A stretch of 64,000 bases of DNA from Cristatella mucedo (taxonomy: Eukaryota > Bryozoa > Phylactolaemata > Cristatellidae), in NCBI GenBank assembly GCA_009760855.2, contig WPIO01000051.1, positions 1,727,501-1,791,500 on the forward strand, given 5' to 3'. The translations under genes were made by a program, and so were the position numbers. This document shows, piece after piece, positions 54,996-64,000 of this stretch. Each line of letters starts with the position of its first letter. The first letter of the stretch is position 1. A model generated the notes under the pieces. It saw only the letters and a list, made by a program, of their open reading frames with translations, ran no database searches and was not told the DNA's origin.

Positions 54996-56084
54996 ATAAG
55001 CGAGTGACACGAGAGCATACTGTAGGAGCAAGAAAGTGGGATTGGTGGACAGGTGCAAGAGCCGCTAGTTTTTATGAAATGCATTCCTTACAATACCTGA
55101 TATTTTCTTGCGACGAGTCCCCATATCTAATGATTCGTATCGATCCTCTTAACGCTATTACTCGGCTATAGTGTCTTACTACTTGTTCTTTGGTGTGAAA
55201 CCGCATTCTAACAGGGTTATCCTTGCAGCTGGACTTTTTTTTTCGACACGGATGTTTTTAAGTGAACGGCGATTGGCTAATTGACAGACAATCATTCATT
55301 TCAGTAAAGCCGTTTCGAGCTTTCATCGCAGATTAAGGATTTCCTACTTTGAGTCAATGAACCACATGGAAGGCCTCAAATAGGCTTTAGAAGGTCCATA
55401 CAAATCAAATAGAATGTAAAATTTGTATTCATGATATATTTTCACTTCACTTTTTTCATTCAATTGGGGATTTCATGTATTCTTTGTTGGTCACAGAAAA
55501 AGCCCATAAATTTGTGATGTTGCACGGGATGTTATTATTCCTGATCAGATAATATGTAATCCTCTTCTTGGTCAGGTTATTATTTTCAGAATGGTTTCTC
55601 ATTCAATCAAATTGATGCGTAGTGCCTGAAAAATTACTCTAAGGACGGTCTTGTTTGTGCATTGCAATGGATAAACATGCTATCAATGCAGTCCGAAGCT
55701 GCGGTACATGGCGTATGGATTGAATGAGTTTAGATACCTAAGCCGGAAATAGCCTTTCGACTTGGATATTAGGAGCTTCGGCCAAATTACTTAATTCCTA
55801 AATATGTATGAATACAATAATCTGTACGAGGCAATGTATTTTCAATAAAATAGAGCACATAAATTACACAAAAAAGTTGTGTTATGCGCTTTTGTGCCTT
55901 TTTCTAGGGAGAAACTTCATAGCTTGCCAGATTTACGACAGAGTCCTCGACACTAAAGATGAAGAACCATAGCAGCGCTTGCATGTGTCGGGTCCGCTGT
56001 ACCGCGAGAGCGTACCGAGCGGGTGGAAGTCCCCAAAAGAGAACAACGGACCCAATAATAGACTCAGATTCTCCTGAGAGCTGG

Positions 56085-56312
56085 GGTACGGACATTCCCC
56101 CTGGACGTTTCCCCCGGACATTTCTCCCCTGGGGTATTACATTTTCCCCCTTCCGGGTATATGGTTTAGGGTTTTAGGGTTTAGAATTTAGTACTTAGGC
56201 TTTTAGGGTATGCTGTTTAGGGTTCAGTGTTTAGGGTTTAGGGGTTAGAGTTTTTACGGTTTAGTATTTAGTGTTTAGGTTTTAGTGTTTGGAGTTTTAG
56301 GGTTTAGGATTT
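56085..56312 (+). repeat. GGACATTTCCCC-type block followed by degenerate TTTAGGG-like repeats
   Basis: At 56093-56150, units such as GGACGTTTCCCCCGGACATT are repeated. From 56157 to 56312 about 20 degenerate units of TTTAGGG, TTTTAGGG and TTAGTGT follow on the plus strand. It resembles interstitial telomere-like sequence but is too irregular to be an active telomere. Confidence 0.75.
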
Positions 56313-56319
56313 AGGGCTG

Positions 56320-57860
56320 GCTGCGCCTCCGCCGTCTAAATCCTTGCTAGTATTCCGCGAATTAACTAGTGCGTATTAGGGTGTGGCGAGGTCTCTTGAG
56401 ATTGAGTTATACGCTGAGGCTTCCCGCTCCTACGGCGTGCCGCGCAGGAACGCGCGGCACGCCGTTTGAGCGCGAAGATGTGCCGGACAATGTGCCTGGC
56501 AACCTCCAAGCAACCTCAGGCCTCCTGCCATCCGCCTCACGCCTCCGGTCTCTTGCTATTCCTCGGTCGAGCTCAAAGTCGGGCCCTGCCATTGGCTTAG
56601 TCCTGGCACGTCGACGTCAGATGCTGTAGCCCGGGCGTCTATTAGGTGAAGCGGGAGAAAGGCGGCAAGGGCACCGACTCGCCGCCTCTGCTATACAGGT
56701 ACACCTCCTCCGAAGATTGGCCAGCGAATCTGGCAATCGCATCGCTGACCGATACCGAAGCCCTCGGCGCATCCCGATGATAAGGCTCTAAGTTACTTCG
56801 GATGTTTCGCCGTAGCAAGCAGGCGCCGAGTGCGAGCCTCCGAACGAACGCGTTCAGCGAGCCTTTCAGCAATTTTTTTTGCGATTTGAGCCTTGGTCCT
56901 GGTCTGGATGCTTGCGGGCTCCCTCCCGCTCCGCTTGAGGCTGAACTAGTTATCTTACCTTTGCAGCCGAGATTCCAATATTACTGTCACTCGCGTTTTA
57001 AGATCATTCCTCGAACAGTTGCTAAAAGTAGACTCCAGATTTTAAGAGTACGTAAAGTGAACAGTTAAGACAACGGGAGGCAGTCGTAGTAGCCGTTGAA
57101 CCGCTCGATCCCAGATTTGCGCTATGTCACTCATCTTTTCGAGGTTGTGAGCTGGAAGCCCAACATACGCACAAGTAAGAGAATGGCTCCGGAAGCGTAA
57201 CGGAAAGCAGCGGCCTCGGTGCGGGCGCCGAGGTCTTCTCAAGCGGCGAAGGTTGCGGCGCTACGCTCTGCTGGCTCCGCCCATCACATCGGAGCGAGAA
57301 GCCGCAGCAATCGTGCAGCCTAGATGTTCAAGAGAAATCGAGGAACGTGAATTTTCGGAGAGCGAAATTCTGCGAAGGCATTGATCCGGCGGCGGCGGCG
57401 GCGGGGCTGGAGAAGGGAGCGAGCAGGATGCGGCGCAATCGCAGGGCGCCGCCAGAGGATGGACCGAGCGCCTGCAACGAGCAACGCAGAACACTTGTTG
57501 CGGCAGCCGCTGCAAATCGCCGCTTGAATAGAGGATCGAGAATAAAGAATCGATCGAGAATAAAGATCTTGAATAAAGAATCGAGGCGACCGACCGATTT
57601 CGGCAGCCGCATCTCTTGGCTTGAGCGGTTCAGCGAACCGCCGGTCGATCGGTAGGCGACTCGCTGTATCAAAACAGCTGCACCCGCAAGCTAGGATAGC
57701 GGGCTGGCGCGGGCCTCGCGAACGAGCACAGCGCGTTTAGCCGAGTTCCGAGTCTCTGCGAGGCTGCGTCTCTTTCTCGGGAGGTCCTCGTTCTTCCGGG
57801 TATCTGGCGAAAGTGAGAAGCACGGCTGAGTCAGGAGGGCAATCAAGGAAGTGAACGACG
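56320..57860. other. GC-rich block without an identified gene
   Basis: CpG-rich sequence with short frames on both strands (for example 57347-57655) and a GGC run near 57388-57402. Repeats of GAATAAAGA occur at 57540-57585. It may be a CpG island or part of a repeat; no splice-supported coding exon was found. A LINE is inserted at its right edge. Confidence 0.4.
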
Positions 57861-57867
57861 TGGCAAT

Positions 57868-59554
57868 AATTAATATGTCATTAGCCTCAGGTCATGTCCC
57901 AGCACCTTTCAAAAAAGCTGTAGTCAGGCCACTTCTCAAGAAAACTACATTTGACCGAGAGAACTTGAGCAACTACCGCCCAGTTTCCCTTCTACCATTC
58001 CTATCAAAGACACTCGAACGGGTCGTGGTGGACCAGCTGAACTCGTGTATCGAAACCTCACACCTTGCTAGTAAGTTCCAGTCTGGCTTTAGAGCTAATC
58101 ACTCCACAGAGTCAGCATTGCTTCGGGTATACAATGACCTACTTAGGAATGCAGACATGGGTTGAGTGTCTCTGCTTGTTTTGCTTGATCTTTCGGCAGC
58201 TTTTGATACCATCGATCACAAAGTTCTTCTAGAGCGCCTCTCATCTCGCCTGGGCATCACTGGCACTGCTCTGCAGTGGTCCAGGTCCTATCTCAGTGGG
58301 AGAATCCAGAGTATTGACGTGAATGGACAAAGATCATCTGAAGTACCTCTGAAATATGGAGTACCTCAGGGCTCCGTGCTAGGTCCGGTTCTTTTCACGG
58401 TTTATACTCTCCCTCTTGCTGATGGGATTGCCAAGCACAATCTAGGCTTTCACTTCTATGCGGATGACACTCAGTTGTACCTTTGCTTTGATCCCTCCCA
58501 GCCTTCGAGCACCTCAAATTCACTCAACTCACTTGCTGCATGCATTGATGACATCCGCATATGGATGGCAGCAAATTTTCTAAAACTAAACGATGACATA
58601 ACTAACTTACTAGTTATGGGCAAACCCAGTGTGATCCAGAGATTGGAAAGGCTGACTCTCAAAATTGGCTCTGCCAGCATATCTCCAGTTGAATCAGCTC
58701 GAAATCTAGGTGTCATATTCCAAAGCGTTCTCTCGTTAGACGACCATATCAGCTCCACAGTCAAATCCGCCTATTTTCAGCTTCATAACATTGCTAAAAT
58801 TCGGGCTTGTTTAGATAAAGATACCACGTCCCAGTTGGTCAGTGCATTCGTGACATCCCGTCTTGACTTCTGCAACTCACTGCTTACTGGCCTACCAGCA
58901 TGTGCGATCAGGCGATTGCAGCTGGTGCAAAACTCTGCAGCTAGGCTTGTCTGTCGTGAGCGTCGCAGTTGCCACATTACTCCACTTCTCGCCGACCTGC
59001 ACTGGCTACCAGTCAAGCAACGGATTGACTTCAAGGTTTTGTCGCTCACTTTTACGTCCCTTCATTCAATGGCTCCAGCCTATCTGTCAGATATACTACC
59101 CCATCAGGCTAAGCATCGTACCACCCGTTTTTCGGAATCCAACAGTCTAGAAATACCTCATACAAACCTTAAATTCTTTGGAGACCGTGCATTTAGTTCA
59201 TATGCTCCCAAATCCTGGAACTCCCTCCCGACCTGCGTCAGAACATCCCCTGACCTGACCACATTTAAAAGGAACCTTAAAACACACCTATTTAGGACAG
59301 CATTTAGTGGGTCCCTGTGATTCGTCCTTGATGTGCTTATGCGTACTGACACTGTGCATGCTGCCACTAACCACATTTGCATGCTGACCCTGTGCATGTC
59401 ACCCCTAACCATGTTATTCATTTTGTTTGTTTTTCAAGCATGATTTTACTTCCCATTCAATGGCATTTCACTTTACAGCAAACGTAAAGCGCCTAGAGAG
59501 AGATGAAGTTCTCTGAGGGCACTTTATCAAGTGAAATATTATTATTATTATTAT
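57868..59554 (+). mobile_element. L2/CR1-like LINE, family A, 5'-truncated, one stop in RT
   Basis: The reverse transcriptase frame runs from about 57870 to 59320, with YADDTQLY, and is interrupted by a single TGA at 58164-58166 where sister copies have AGA (Arg). The 3' tail has the usual GCGCCTAGAGAGAGATGAAG block and ends in ATT repeats at about 59535-59554. The insertion point is the edge of a GC-rich block. Confidence 0.9.
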
Positions 59555-59569
59555 AAGGACGACTGGCAA

Positions 59570-60080
59570 GAATGCGCCACGTCCGCTGCAGGAAAGACGA
59601 TGTCGTTTCTTGGATTTCTATGTGTGAGGTTGACAATCTTGAACTTGCAGAGCGAAAGCTTCGGTCTTCAAAGAAGTCTTTAGCGGAAGGAATGGGGCGG
59701 TTACCTTAGTCCCCCCGAAGAACCCCTAGATGACCTGGGGACACGAGGAGGCTGTAACTGGTGCTGCAGGCCAGCTAAGTAGGAATGAGCCAAGCCATGG
59801 CGAGAGGGCTAGAATAATTCTCGCGCTCTGTTTCCGTTGATCAAGCGGGAGCCACTACAGTTTCTCATCAGCAAAGGAGACGCACAGCTGAACCTCCTGA
59901 ACCTCTTGGATTTGTTCCACAACCCAGCAACCGTATCAATCACCTGTTGCAGAGGCTCAACGGTTTTCTACGGTAGCGCAGCCAAAACGGAATTGCAGCA
60001 GTTCAGGCTAGACAGAACCGATGAACTAGTTGGATCTTTAGCCAGCCATCGGGGCGGATGTTCGTTTGGACAGGGATCGA
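59570..60080 (-). mobile_element. LINE family B-like, decayed fragment
   Basis: This stretch shares with family B the order of blocks (counterparts of GDRSFSS, the AGCCAAGCC segment, AGCAAAGGAGAC and the CAGCCAAAACGGAATTGCAG end) but is diverged and has no intact frame. It lies between two family A copies. Confidence 0.6.
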
Positions 60081-60086
60081 ACGTGA

Positions 60087-60735
60087 TAATAATAATAATA
60101 ATGTACTTGATAAAGCACCCTCAGAGAACTTAATCTCTTTCTAGGCGCTTAACATTTGCTGCAAAGGGAAATGCAATTAAATGGTAAGTAAAATCATGCT
60201 TGAAAAACAAACAAAATGAATTACATGGTTAAGGGTGACATGCACAGGGTCACCATGCAAATGTGGTTAGTGGCAGCATGCACAGTATCAGCACGCATAA
60301 GCACATCAAGGACGAATCACAGGGACCCACTAAATGCTGTCCTAAATAGGTGTGTTTTTAAGTTCCTTTTAAATGTGGTCAGGTCAGGGGATGTTCTGAC
60401 GCAGGTCGGTAGGAAGTTCCAGGCTTTGGGAGCATACGAACTAAATGCACGGTCTCCAAAGGATTTGAGGTTTGTATTAGGTATTTCTAGACTGTTGGAT
60501 TCCGAAAAGCAGGTGGTACGATGCTTGGCCTGATGGGGGAGTATGTCGGAGAGATAGGCTGGAGCCATAGAATGAAGGGACCTAAAAGTGAGCGACAAAA
60601 CCTTAAAGTCAATCCGTCGCTTGACTGGTAGCCATTGCAGGTCGGCGAGAAGTGGAGTAATGTGGCAACTGCAACGTTCACGACAGACAAGCCTAGCTGC
60701 GGAGTTTTTCACCAGCTGCAATCGCCTGATCGCAC
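60087..60735 (-). mobile_element. LINE family A, 3' part
   Basis: ATT-type repeats at 60087-60102 mark the 3' end on the minus strand. The frame 60317-60721 codes the C-terminal HITPLLADLQWLPVK segment. It is truncated at its 5' side near 60735. Confidence 0.88.
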
Positions 60736-61248
60736 ATGCACATGCCAGTAAGCATGTCCATCGTGATGTCCAGCATTTGGCAGCGGTCGCTTCTCATTGA
60801 CACTCTCGAATGCCAAGCAGCTTCCAAAGAGGTCAGCGAAATCCCGGACACTCGATGGTGGTCGCTCGACAGCACCGCCAATTGAAGGTGAGCACAGTCT
60901 CCCAGTCTAGCCCTACGCTCAGGGTGTCGTGTGAGAGTAGAAAGCAGTTCGGTCGAACTGCAAGCGCATCTCAATTACGTCGACGCGAACACGAGCGAGA
61001 CCTGGGCCGAGCTTTTGGCGAGGCTCGCCTCGCCCCGGCGAGCCCATAGCGGCCGCCAGCGAAAGGCCGCCGCGAATTCCGAACCTCCGAGCCGGGCTCC
61101 TGGGCCGCTGAAGGCTCCTACGGCTCGCACGTTTTGGTCCGCCAATAGGCGCGCGCGCGCCGTCACGGTATCCCATAACGCCCTCCGGCCTCCGAACTGT
61201 ACGACCGAGCGTTAGCGGCTGGGCTTACCGGGACTGCACAGTTCCGGT

Positions 61249-61342
61249 ATGTCTCTCATAGTGGTTGTGCTCAAGGCCGAAAATGTGCCCAAGGAAAAGC
61301 TGGGTAGTAAGAGCGACCCCTATGCTCAGTTGGAGTATCAAG
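61249..61342 (+). CDS. Ferlin-like exon 1
   Basis: The start codon is at 61249, and the donor is CAAG followed by GTAAGA (phase 1 out). It codes 31 residues, a beta-strand then the AENVP loop and SDPYA. The hydrophobic strand starts right after Met, which argues against a longer N-terminus. Confidence 0.75.
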
Positions 61343-61725
61343 GTAAGAGAGCGCCGCACCGTCGATGCTGACGTTGGCCGGCCGGCACCACACCCACTTG
61401 GTGCGCCAGGTCGCATACCGCATCCCCATTCGCGCTAGTCCCGAGCGGCCGCCGCTGGCCCGATCCGGCGCTTCCGCACGAATTGCGGTCGCAAGGCTGG
61501 CCGCAAACGAGGAGGATTCTCAGCTCGCCCGCTAGCCGCGAGATCGCCAACTCGCCAGATAGCGAGACTCGCGAGATCGCCAACTCGCCGGCTTAGCGTC
61601 CGCGGCCGCCGCTGCAGTCCTCGCAGACGACCCGAACCGCTCGCTCGCTCGCAGCGGCCGGCTACGGTTCGGCCGCCGGTGGCGCCGCCGGTTGCTGCTG
61701 CGCGCTTCTCGCGGCCGCAGCGAAG

Positions 61726-61757
<32 letters not shown>

Positions 61758-63849
61758 GCGCCCGAGAGCGAAGGGCCGCCCGCTCGCGGCTCTTCGCTCT
61801 CCGCCCTCACCCCGGCCTGGCCTTCTCAGCGCGATACACGTCGCCGGCGGCTCGCCGTGAATTAATGAGCTGGCTCTTGCTCTTGGCCGCTCGGCTTAGC
61901 CTCGCGCCCGCACAGGACGCGCCGGGCGGCGGCGGAATGTAGGGCGAGGGTTGGTGGGGGGGGGGGTGAGGGTGGGGTGGGGGTGAAGGCGCCGAAAGGT
62001 CTTTTGACGCCTCCATCCAGGTGCGGCAGCCGCAGCCCCTATGGCCTGAGGGCGGCGGCTGGCGTTCGATCGCGGGCGGCGGCTGCTGACCGCTCTCACG
62101 TCCCACCAGCGGCGCTTGGCTCAACGTACTAAACCAGGGCGGCGGCTGCTGCTGCCGTGGGTGAGGCGGTGGTGGAGGAAGGCGTGGGCGGAGTGCCAGA
62201 CGGAGCGCTTGTGTTGGTGCAGGAGCGAAGCGGCCTCGTCTTGGTCTTGCGGCAGTTGCACCCGCTGCCGCAGCCGATCGCCGGCAGTCGGCGAATCAGC
62301 GCTTCGCTACCGGACGTTGCAGGCGTAAAGCTAAAGACCAAGGTCGTTAAGGAATCCGAAAATCCCGAATGGAACGAGGCAAGTGCCGTCTACAGCCGGG
62401 CGAGCCATGGCCGTTGGCGCTAGACCTTCCTAGCAGCTTTAGCTCGTCTTCTTAGATCATTCTTTGGAGTCGGTTGCTACCATCTTTTCGCTTTGGGTAG
62501 CCTCGCTTTTGCCGCCTCGCCCGCAGCCGACGACCGAGACGGCGCCCGCAGGCACACCTACCTAGCTACCCTGCTGCAGACGTCCCACCTACCTGCCGGC
62601 CTCACCTCCGCCGGCTGCAGTGGCGAATTGAACTGGGCTCCGAGCTGAGTCATCCGGTCGGTTCCGGCGCCCCGCCCCCGTAATCCGGCGTTCGCTCGGT
62701 ATCGTCCACCCTGCCGGCTGCCTGCTGCTTCTCGTCCCATCCAAGCATGATGGATTGGCCGAGCTGTTCGACCCTGATTAGCCATTTGTCGTCTGCAGCC
62801 ACTCGAGGATAGATTCGTACGCCCACCTACCGGCTGTCGGGCTCTAGCGGTTCAAAACCTGAGGTGGGCTGCAGCTGCACCCGGAGCTCGGCCACCAGTG
62901 CCCGGCGGGTCATGTGGTTGCCGCCCTCAGCCGTGGCTTAGCCATGTCAGCGACCCATCAAACCAGAAGAGGTCTGGGGGGGGGGGAGAACTGCTGGTGG
63001 GGGAGGAAGGACGGACGTAGGCAGCTCTGTTGTGCTGCACTTCTAGAGCCGGCTGCAGCTATCCCCATCCGTGTTTTTAACTGAGGGTATCAGCATGACA
63101 TTAGCAGACATTTTTTCAAGCCTAAATCCATGCACTCATAGACTGTCTGCATGCTATCCGAGAGGCTATAGAGTAAAAAGTAAAGGTCAGCTGATCAAAT
63201 AGCCTAAGTTATTTAGCAGCAAAAGAACCTTGCTTGCTATCAACCTGGCTTGCAATTGGCGACAAAGAATTTTCAGCTGCAGGACTCGAACCTACGACCT
63301 GGGTCTTGAAGTGCAAACAACGTACTCCTCTGCTACCTATAATCTCGACCATCTTAGCACCGACCCGGCTAAAGGGCAGGCTGTTTACAAAGTGATTCCA
63401 CTTGACCGTTCTGTAATACTGTATACCACGTATTACATAGGCAGTATTTACTCTCAGAACCTATTTAGGTCAGAGTGCTGTGTGCAAGCTCAGCTACAAA
63501 GTTGGTTCACGTGACCTCTAGGTCACCGAACTAGAGGCCTCGCCTCTCTGCTCGCCCTCACTGTGAGTGAGTCCTGCATTTATGTTAAGCTGCAGAGGTC
63601 TCTCATGGTCATACAACTTGTACGACAGTAGCTGTGGAATGCACGTCACATTTTTGCCATCCCAGTGATAACACCAAGTCCTTGGTATAGGTATCCAGTC
63701 CATCTGGCTGGGCATGCCTTGCTCTAGGCTTTGCTCTGTCTTTCAAAGCATGCCTTCTGCCTGTGGCCCTTGTCGCCCCCTCGAACCCTAGCCCCTGCTT
63801 CTCTGCAGGTCTACTGGGAGAGGATAGCTGGAAGGGACGCTGAACCTCT
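61249..63849 (+). CDS. Ferlin-like C2-domain protein, 5' end (exons 1-3, runs off the window)
   Basis: Three exons code the start of a C2 domain that begins at the initiator Met, as in the first C2 domain of ferlins (dysferlin, myoferlin), large tail-anchored proteins of Ca-dependent membrane fusion and repair. Exon 1 reads MSLIVVVLKAENVPKEKLG and SKSDPYAQLEYQ; exon 2 reads VKLKTKVVKESENPEWNE, with the N-P-x-W-N-E motif typical of C2 domains; exon 3 probably begins VYWERI. The D-P-Y in exon 1 supplies one expected calcium-loop Asp. The start lies in a CpG-rich block, which suits a promoter. Other proteins with an N-terminal C2 domain remain possible because only about 65 residues are visible. 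Confidence 0.7.
61537..61589 (+). repeat. 33-bp-period direct repeat in ferlin-like intron 1
   Basis: The 20-bp unit CGCGAGATCGCCAACTCGCC occurs at 61537 and 61570. Confidence 0.8.
61727..61757 (+). repeat. GGC trinucleotide run
   Basis: About ten GGC units in the CpG-rich block of the ferlin-like gene. The poly-Ala and poly-Arg frames here are artefacts. Confidence 0.9.
61948..61990 (+). repeat. G-run cluster
   Basis: Several runs of 4-10 G close together in intron 1 of the ferlin-like gene; a G-quadruplex is possible on the plus strand. Confidence 0.6.
62323..62378 (+). CDS. Ferlin-like exon 2 with GC donor
   Basis: The acceptor is CGTTGCAG, phase 1 in. It reads GVKLKTKVVKESENPEWNE. The donor is GAG followed by GCAAGT, a GC-AG intron, leaving phase 0. 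The frame read on through the donor loses C2 similarity at once and stops at 62422. Confidence 0.75.
62380..63808. other. Intron 2 of the ferlin-like gene
   Basis: GC-rich on the left, AT-richer on the right. It holds a G-run near 62970 and the SINE at 63185. No further exon seen. Confidence 0.45.
63185..63365 (-). mobile_element. SINE family 2, diverged copy
   Basis: On the minus strand it has a tRNA-like head ending in the B-box GGTTCGAGTCC, then TTGTCGCCAATTGCAAGC and TTCTTTTGCTGCTA, as in the 54805 copy. It lies in intron 2 of the ferlin-like gene. Confidence 0.6.
63809..63849 (+). CDS. Ferlin-like exon 3 (candidate)
   Basis: The acceptor is CTTCTCTGCAG with a strong pyrimidine tract, and the donor is CTCT followed by GTAAGT. 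Phase 0 in, phase 2 out. It reads VYWERIAGRDAEPL, at the place where ferlins have an aromatic strand after WNE. Splice sites are strong but the segment is short. Confidence 0.5.
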
Positions 63850-64000
63850 GTAAGTCGTCTGGTGTTCATGATTGATTTTGCACGAATTACTTCCCTCATT
63901 AGCTAACACGAGGTTGAATTAAAATCAGGGGTGCATAATGTCTGCATACTGAAGACTCTTAAAGTATACACGTAAGTTATTCGGGAGGGTGCTCGCCTTT

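Larger units (their letters stand above)
60900..62900. promoter_or_regulatory. CpG-rich promoter-like region of the ferlin-like gene
   Basis: GC and CpG content rise sharply here compared with the AT-rich DNA to the left. The block spans the first exon and much of intron 1. It includes a GGC run (61727-61757) and G-runs (61950-61990). I saw no TATA box that I would trust. The promoter role is inferred from position. Confidence 0.5.

Overview
This window looks like nuclear DNA of an intron-rich animal, most likely an invertebrate. It has short exons separated by kilobase introns, canonical GT-AG plus some GC-AG introns, many copies of L2/CR1-type non-LTR retrotransposons, tRNA-derived SINEs and very long dinucleotide microsatellites. 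I cannot place the lineage further from sequence alone. No bacterial operon, rRNA, CRISPR or viral structure was seen.

1568-43322 (+): one large gene, 27 exons that I could chain by reading frame and splice phase (about 1270 codons in view). It is a homologue of SYCP2/SYCP2L, the axial/lateral element protein of the meiotic synaptonemal complex. The left end enters the Spt16M-like domain (key block FWIDFNLGSQRITFY). The N-terminal ARM-like exons lie to the left of the window, apart from one weak candidate at 364-408. A 1461-bp GC-rich exon codes a low-complexity Ala/Pro/Ser region. Later exons hold a DTSWLPKSKRK block and a C-terminal coiled coil, and the proposed stop is at 43320-43322. Nearly all remaining sequence in this span is intron: retrotransposons, SINEs, CT/TA/CA arrays and unannotated DNA.

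43500-60740: no gene that I can establish. The region holds L2-like copies (43500-44487; 52708-53225; 57868-60735), a SINE at 54805-54990, a degenerate TTTAGGG-like tract at 56157-56312, a GC-rich block at 56310-57860 and a few unassigned open frames.

60900-63900 (+): a CpG-rich block holds the first exon of a ferlin-like C2-domain protein (start codon 61249). Exons 2 and 3 are at 62323-62378 and 63809-63849, and the gene runs off the right edge.

Two LINE families are present. Family A (RT with YADDTQLY, 3' tail ATT repeats) is the commoner. Family B (ATTAC-type tail) is older or more decayed and in places is inserted into family A. SINE family 1 ends in a sequence like the family A tail, which suggests that family A mobilises it. 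Three of the 28 proposed introns use a GC donor, a high share. All exon calls come from reading splice signals and phases by eye, so boundaries need transcript support.
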